Source: Kordia sp039026955 (GTDB taxonomy: Bacteria; Bacteroidota; Bacteroidia; Flavobacteriales; Flavobacteriaceae). From it: DNA of 64,000 nucleotides. Shown here piece after piece: positions 60,203 through 64,000 of the stretch (its first letter is position 1; each line of letters opens with the position of its first letter). The position numbers were made by a program, and so were the translations under genes. The notes under the pieces are model-generated. The model saw only the letters and a list, made by a program, of their open reading frames with translations, had not been told where the DNA came from and did not search any database. The stretch covers positions 1 to 64,000 of the forward strand of contig JBCCLH010000030.1 in assembly GCA_039026955.1 (NCBI GenBank), given 5' to 3'.

Positions 60203-61900
60203 ATGAATTTTCGTTATTTTTTTAGTTTACTTTTTAGTGTCTGTTTTTTTGGAATTGTTTTTCCCCAGAAAAAGGATTCGTTACAGGAAGTATCGTTTAC
60301 AGATTTAAAACAGTCTTTTTATAAATTTCAATATTCTCAACCTGAAACTGCTAAAGTGTATGCTGATGCTTTGTTAGAAAAGGCAATTAGGGAAGGGAAT
60401 AAAGAAGAAGCTTATGAGAGTTACTTGTTGCTGTCTGTAACCGAAAGCTATTTTGGCAATCTTTCTAAAGCGCTAGAAAATGTGGATAAAAGCATCACAT
60501 TTATTGAGGAGACAAAAGATGCAGAACGCTACATAAGATCCATAAGTAGAAAAGGCAGTATTTATTATGAGTTTGGAAAGTACGATGAAGCCACTAAATA
60601 TTATATTTCAGCTGATTCACTCGCAAGAATTCATAAAAATATCAGATACCAGATATTTTCGAATCAAAATATAGGAAATATCAAAACTATTTTAGGCAAA
60701 CATGAACAAGCTGTTGAATTATATTTAAAAAATGAAGCACTTTTAGAACCTTTAAAAAAAGACAACTCTTTTGTGTTTGATTATACAAATACAGTCATTG
60801 GTCTTTGCTCTGCTTACTCTTATTTCGATCTAAAAAAAGCCGAAGAATATCTTGTCAAAATAAAGGAAATAAGTCTTTTTTCAGAAGATAAAGATGCCTT
60901 GGCGTATTACTATACTTTAAAAGGGATCATTTCTTATCTAAAAAAAGAGTATCTCCAAGCTTTAGAAACTTTTGAAACGGCAGATAGTTTGGTAACTACA
61001 TTGGGAAGGAAACGAAATTTATTTCCTATATATAGATTTCAAGGTAAAGCAAATTATGCTATAGGAAATTTCGCAGAATCAATTAAAGCTTTTGAAAAGA
61101 TAAAAGTTTTACGTGACACACTTGGTTTTGATCATTTTAAATATGAGGAAGTTATCGGCATGTTGGCATTGAGTTATGATACACTTGGAAAAAATAAAAA
61201 AGCGTTAGAAAATTTTATACTCGGTATTGAATTGCGGAAAATAACTGATAGTATTTCAAAGTCTCTAGATTATGAGATTACTGATAAATATGACAACAAG
61301 ATATGGGAAGAAAAGATCGCAATACTTCAAAAACAAAATGATTCTAAAAACAAACAAAATACTTCACTGATTTATCTAAGTATTGGTTTGGGACTTGTAC
61401 TTATATTGTCTTTTATCATTTATCAACGTATTAAGATTAATAATAAAAAGAAATTTAAAAATTTGTTGTTAAAACTAGAACAAGTTGAAAAGATACAAGT
61501 AGAAAAGTCTACAATCAAAACCACCAAAGAAAAGAAAGTTCCCGACGAAAAAGTAACTGAAATTTTAAAAGGTTTGCAGAAGTTTGAACATACTGCTGCG
61601 TTTCTACATAAGAACACAAGTCTGACTTCTGTGGCTAAAAAATTAAATACAAATACGTCCTATTTATCAAAAACGATCAATGCACATAAAGGTATGACGT
61701 TTATTAATTATATTACCAAATTACGTATTGATTACGCACTTCAAAATTTGAAGAATAATAAAGTATTGCGTTCGTATAGTATCAAAGCCATCGCCGAAGA
61801 ATTGGGCTTTAAGAGCGAAGGTGCTTTTTCCAGAGCCTTTAAAAAACAAACTGGAATTTATCCTTCTTATTTTATTAAAAATCTAACAGCTGATTCATAA
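60203..61900 (+). CDS. TPR-containing AraC-type membrane regulator (paralogue)
   Basis: A 565-residue paralogue of 52106-53791 with the same order: signal peptide, TPR-rich periplasmic region ('SRKGSIYYEFGKYDEATKYY'), one transmembrane helix at about 393-412, a basic linker, and a C-terminal AraC HTH ('SLTSVAKKLNTNTSYLSKTI' and 'YSIKAIAEELGFKSEGAFSR'). The HTH is nearly identical to the paralogue's, while the sensor part is much more diverged. This suggests similar DNA targets and different signals. A TTG four codons upstream was rejected in favour of ATG. A precursor gene follows after 71 nt. Confidence 0.92.
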   Translation: MNFRYFFSLLFSVCFFGIVFPQKKDSLQEVSFTDLKQSFYKFQYSQPETAKVYADALLEKAIREGNKEEAYESYLLLSVTESYFGNLSKALENVDKSITFIEETKDAERYIRSISRKGSIYYEFGKYDEATKYYISADSLARIHKNIRYQIFSNQNIGNIKTILGKHEQAVELYLKNEALLEPLKKDNSFVFDYTNTVIGLCSAYSYFDLKKAEEYLVKIKEISLFSEDKDALAYYYTLKGIISYLKKEYLQALETFETADSLVTTLGRKRNLFPIYRFQGKANYAIGNFAESIKAFEKIKVLRDTLGFDHFKYEEVIGMLALSYDTLGKNKKALENFILGIELRKITDSISKSLDYEITDKYDNKIWEEKIAILQKQNDSKNKQNTSLIYLSIGLGLVLILSFIIYQRIKINNKKKFKNLLLKLEQVEKIQVEKSTIKTTKEKKVPDEKVTEILKGLQKFEHTAAFLHKNTSLTSVAKKLNTNTSYLSKTINAHKGMTFINYITKLRIDYALQNLKNNKVLRSYSIKAIAEELGFKSEGAFSRAFKKQTGIYPSYFIKNLTADS

Positions 61901-61941
61901 ACCAACGGTACAAATACTAGTACTCAAGCTGTTTGTTTCTT

Positions 61942-61973
61942 ATATTTCGATATAAAACATAAAATCGAAATAT
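61942..61973 (+). promoter_or_regulatory. Inverted repeat overlapping the start of the precursor gene
   Basis: ATATTTCGAT (61942-61951) and ATCGAAATAT (61964-61973) form a perfect 10-bp inverted repeat whose right arm runs into the start codon. The left arm also contains a near -7 box (TATATTTC). It could be an operator for the AraC-type regulator or an RNA hairpin that masks the start. Confidence 0.45.
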
Positions 61974-62160
61974 GATGAAAAACAAAAAAGAAATGTCTAT
62001 CAGACTAAGAAAAAGAAGCATTGCAAATTTGAATAATGTAAAGGCAGGACATTTACCTCCGAGTCACACTACAAATCCTGATACAGGTCCTAGACATTGC
62101 CCAACAACTATTGATCCAAGAGCTGGAAGTGTACAACCTCCGCATTCTACTAAATGCTAA
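61972..62160 (+). CDS. Lanthipeptide-like precursor peptide with AG site
   Basis: A 62-residue peptide with leader 'SIRLRKRSIANLNNVKAG', fitting LxLxKxxIxxL but ending in Ala-Gly rather than Gly-Gly. The core is rich in Pro, Thr, Ser and His (HLPPSHTTNPDTGPRHC) and has two Cys, one of them the last residue (STKC). It follows the second TPR-AraC regulator, mirroring the other regulator-peptide pair. The start may be the first or the second of two adjacent ATGs. Confidence 0.72.
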   Translation: MMKNKKEMSIRLRKRSIANLNNVKAGHLPPSHTTNPDTGPRHCPTTIDPRAGSVQPPHSTKC

Positions 62161-62238
62161 GTAATTTAATCATTAGTATTTCTAACTGAAAAATTAAAAA
62201 TCATAGGAATTAAGTTTCATATAAAACCTATAGTAATG

Positions 62239-62268
62239 AAAACGCTTCGAAGTACTTTGAAGCGTTTT
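62239..62268. terminator. Bidirectional terminator
   Basis: aaaacgcttc and gaagcgtttt form a perfect 10-bp stem with a 10-nt loop and T-runs on both strands. It lies between the precursor gene and the convergent secreted-protein gene, touching the latter's stop codon. Confidence 0.85.
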
Positions 62269-63024
62269 TTAGTATCCTGTGACCAATAAACCACGTGCGC
62301 CACGAATCCCACATTTTTGATATTTGTGATAGGCTTTCGCGGCTCGTTCTCGAATGTCTGCATCTGATTCACCCAGAATCCAACCGTCAATTGCCCATTT
62401 TAAGGTATACGCTTCGGGCGACATCAACCCTGTAGACCAAACTAGCGGATTGGCGCCTGTTTGTTGTAAATATGGTTTGAAATAATCTTTACTAATGCAT
62501 GCTAAAATAATAGCATCACGTTTTTTCTTGTCTTTTGGAGTGAATTTGGTATCTAAGCTGAACTCCATCAAACCATCATGTCCTATGTATGCAAGCAAAT
62601 CTGCATTGCCTCCGAAGCTTAGTTTTTTGTCTTTGACTGAAATTTCTGTGGGATTCGCGCCGCTACTTGCCTGTAGAAAATCAATGGTTGTTTGCTTGAT
62701 GTACTTTCCATCATACGCATCTGCCAACAAATAGGTGTCAGAAGTTTTGTGTTTGAAAAGTACGCGTTCTAGTATTTTTGGATTTTTTGTTGGAAGGATC
62801 TCTACTAATTCCCAGTCTTTGCTTCGCTTAAAATGTGTCTTCACGCCATACAACGCGCCCCAATATAAATTAGTTTGTGCATTTTGTCCATTTCCTAACG
62901 ATTTCGGCACAGGCACAATTCCTTGATGCACATTATCACACAATGCTACAAACACATGAATCTTTTTTTGTCCCAAGACAACAAAACTCACACACAAAAA
63001 CAGTATGGTAACCATTGATTTCAT
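62269..63024 (-). CDS. Secreted conserved hypothetical protein
   Basis: A 251-residue exported protein with signal peptide ending VLGQ. The mature part starts 'IHVFVALCDNVHQGIVPVP', followed by 'LYWGALYGVKTHFKRSKDWE'. It later has 'LLAYIGHDGLMEFSLDTKFT' and 'ILACISKDYFKPYLQQTGAN'. The organisation, with a Cys-Asp-Asn near the start and a GHDG motif, hints at a caspase- or amidase-like alpha/beta enzyme, in which His of GHDG and Cys of 'ILACISKDYF' would be catalytic. That reading is speculative. It is a single gene with its own terminator. Confidence 0.7.
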   Translation of the reverse strand: MKSMVTILFLCVSFVVLGQKKIHVFVALCDNVHQGIVPVPKSLGNGQNAQTNLYWGALYGVKTHFKRSKDWELVEILPTKNPKILERVLFKHKTSDTYLLADAYDGKYIKQTTIDFLQASSGANPTEISVKDKKLSFGGNADLLAYIGHDGLMEFSLDTKFTPKDKKKRDAIILACISKDYFKPYLQQTGANPLVWSTGLMSPEAYTLKWAIDGWILGESDADIRERAAKAYHKYQKCGIRGARGLLVTGY

Positions 63025-63122
63025 AACGTTTGATTTTTTGGAATGTACTATAAAAAACGTGGATAATTTGCAAATCGTATTTGGGTGGTTGTTTTACGGG
63101 AAACCGTAAGTTTTGTCTTTAT

Positions 63123-63154
63123 TTTGAATGTCGAAATTTATTTACTTATATTTG
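63123..63154 (+). promoter_or_regulatory. Promoter (TTTG, 20 nt, TATATTTG)
   Basis: TTTG at 63123-63126 and TATATTTG at 63147-63154 match both boxes of the Bacteroidota promoter with ideal spacing. Transcription would start near 63161, 15 nt before the start codon. Confidence 0.65.
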
Positions 63155-63175
63155 AATGAAAGATAACTAATTATT

Positions 63176-63883
63176 ATGATTTTGTGGCATGACATAACTG
63201 TTGCATTAATAGGTCTTTTTATTGGGACAGTTCTTGGTAATGAGTTAAATAGGTTTTTATATAAGCCTAAAGTTTGGATTAAATTTAGAAATATAAATAT
63301 ACTTAGGAATAAAGATGGGGCATTTTGGTCTATTTTTGTTGCAAATACAGGAAGAACGTGCGCACTAAATTGTATTGGATGTATAACAATATTTAATTTA
63401 GATAGAATGGATCTGATGGAGCAAAATGAAGCACTTACAGATGAGCAATTGCCCAGATATAAAAATGAAAACATAGATTTAGAATTTCCAAGATCTCAAC
63501 TAACAACCCCTTCAAAGTATAGAGATTTTAAAAGTGCTTCTTTATGTTGGTCTCACTTGGGCAATCCATATGAATTAAATATAAATCCAGGTATGGTAAG
63601 AAGTCTTGATATATGTAGAGTTCAATATCATGACAAGAATAAGTATTGGTATTTAATATTTCCATCTGAAAGTGGTTGGAGAAAAACAAGATTAAGATGT
63701 AAACTTAAAAATTACAAGGGTAGGTTATTTATATGCCCTGCAAATGAATTTCCTAAAAGTATAGATTTTGAAATTTTTCTAAGTGAAAAAGGTATTCCAA
63801 TTTTTAAATGTAAAAAAAGATCCGTAGCTACAAATATTAAATATTTTTTTAGAAAACAAAATATGATCTTGGATAATCACTAA
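63176..63883 (+). CDS. Membrane-anchored protein of unknown function
   Basis: A 235-residue protein. One N-terminal membrane helix (about 6-22, 'ITVALIGLFIGTVLG') is followed by a cytoplasmic or external beta-rich domain: 'KVWIKFRNINILRNKDGAFW' and 'VANTGRTCALNCIGCITIFN', which looks like an immunoglobulin-like strand pair. A basic C-terminus follows. It is AT-rich relative to its neighbours, similar to the HipA-like island, and may be acquired. The topology resembles small effector or accessory proteins of defence loci, but no partner is visible before the window ends. Confidence 0.6.
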   Translation: MILWHDITVALIGLFIGTVLGNELNRFLYKPKVWIKFRNINILRNKDGAFWSIFVANTGRTCALNCIGCITIFNLDRMDLMEQNEALTDEQLPRYKNENIDLEFPRSQLTTPSKYRDFKSASLCWSHLGNPYELNINPGMVRSLDICRVQYHDKNKYWYLIFPSESGWRKTRLRCKLKNYKGRLFICPANEFPKSIDFEIFLSEKGIPIFKCKKRSVATNIKYFFRKQNMILDNH

Positions 63884-64000
63884 ATGGCCATATAATATGA
63901 CTCGTTATATTTTTTTGCACACTCTCTGAGATCGTTTTCGATTCTAAAACGAATCATCTCTTTTTCATTTTTTTGATTACTTCCTGAAAAAATAAATTCC
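63880..64000 (-). CDS. 3' end of a gene cut by the window edge
   Basis: An open frame enters from the right edge on the minus strand and ends at TAG (63882-63880), giving at least 39 codons ending 'MIRFRIENDLRECAKKYNES' followed by YYMAI. The composition is charged and helical, so it looks coding. Its stop overlaps the stop of the convergent gene by a few bases. There is too little sequence to assign a family. Confidence 0.45.
   Translation of the reverse strand, partial: EFIFSGSNQKNEKEMIRFRIENDLRECAKKYNESYYMAI

Overview
The window looks like chromosomal DNA of a marine member of the Flavobacteriaceae (Bacteroidota), most like Kordia. The base composition is AT-rich. Promoters fit the Bacteroidota -7 box TAnnTTTG and starts lack Shine-Dalgarno sequences. 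There is a type IX secretion tail, SusC/CirA-type TonB-dependent receptors, a bacterial PcrB-like heptaprenylglyceryl-phosphate synthase, and many small 'LxLxK..I..L...GG' precursor peptides of the Bacteroidota class I lanthipeptide type. The genus is inferred from gene content, not from an alignment.

Layout. 0-8 kb: housekeeping and transport genes (thioredoxin-like protein, tag, DUF2490 protein, aat, AtoE-type fatty-acid transporter, SulP transporter), with dispersed repeats. 8-28 kb: a near-mirror-image block. A TPR/LuxR-type regulator drives rightward into a 2716-residue leucine-rich-repeat (LRR) giant and a T9SS-tailed protein. Facing it is a 2274-residue metzincin/LRR giant preceded by a second membrane regulator with a similar HTH. 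A palindromic element sits at the axis. 28-34 kb: small unknown genes, an AT-rich HipA-like kinase/DUF3037 island flanked by tRNA-end-like repeats, and a PhoX-type protein. 34-41 kb: folE, lipoproteins, flavin reductase, a histidine kinase, a HIT protein, and greA with a terminator-like hairpin at the start of its leader.

41-49 kb: a thiamine-salvage region. A TPP riboswitch controls a TonB-dependent receptor. An adjacent operon encodes a thiamine-binding protein, a PnuC/PnuT-type permease, a NadR-like P-loop kinase and a DUF4301 protein. Two precursor-peptide genes and two repeat elements have been inserted between receptor and operon. 48.7-51.6 kb: lipid synthase, phosphopantetheinyl transferase and ahcY.

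51.8-62.2 kb: an accessory peptide region with six more lanthipeptide-like precursors. Two paralogous TPR-AraC regulators are each followed within about 75 nt by a precursor gene. A LytS/LytTR two-component system faces a TonB-dependent receptor. No LanB, LanC, LanM or peptide-exporter gene is present, so any maturation would have to act in trans.

The most notable non-coding signals are two palindromic repeat families whose arms differ between copies yet stay self-complementary. Family A (three copies, about 155-160 bp) lies only between convergent genes. Family B (two copies, about 162 bp) lies only directly upstream of precursor-peptide genes, and its terminal repeat contains an outward-facing -7 box.
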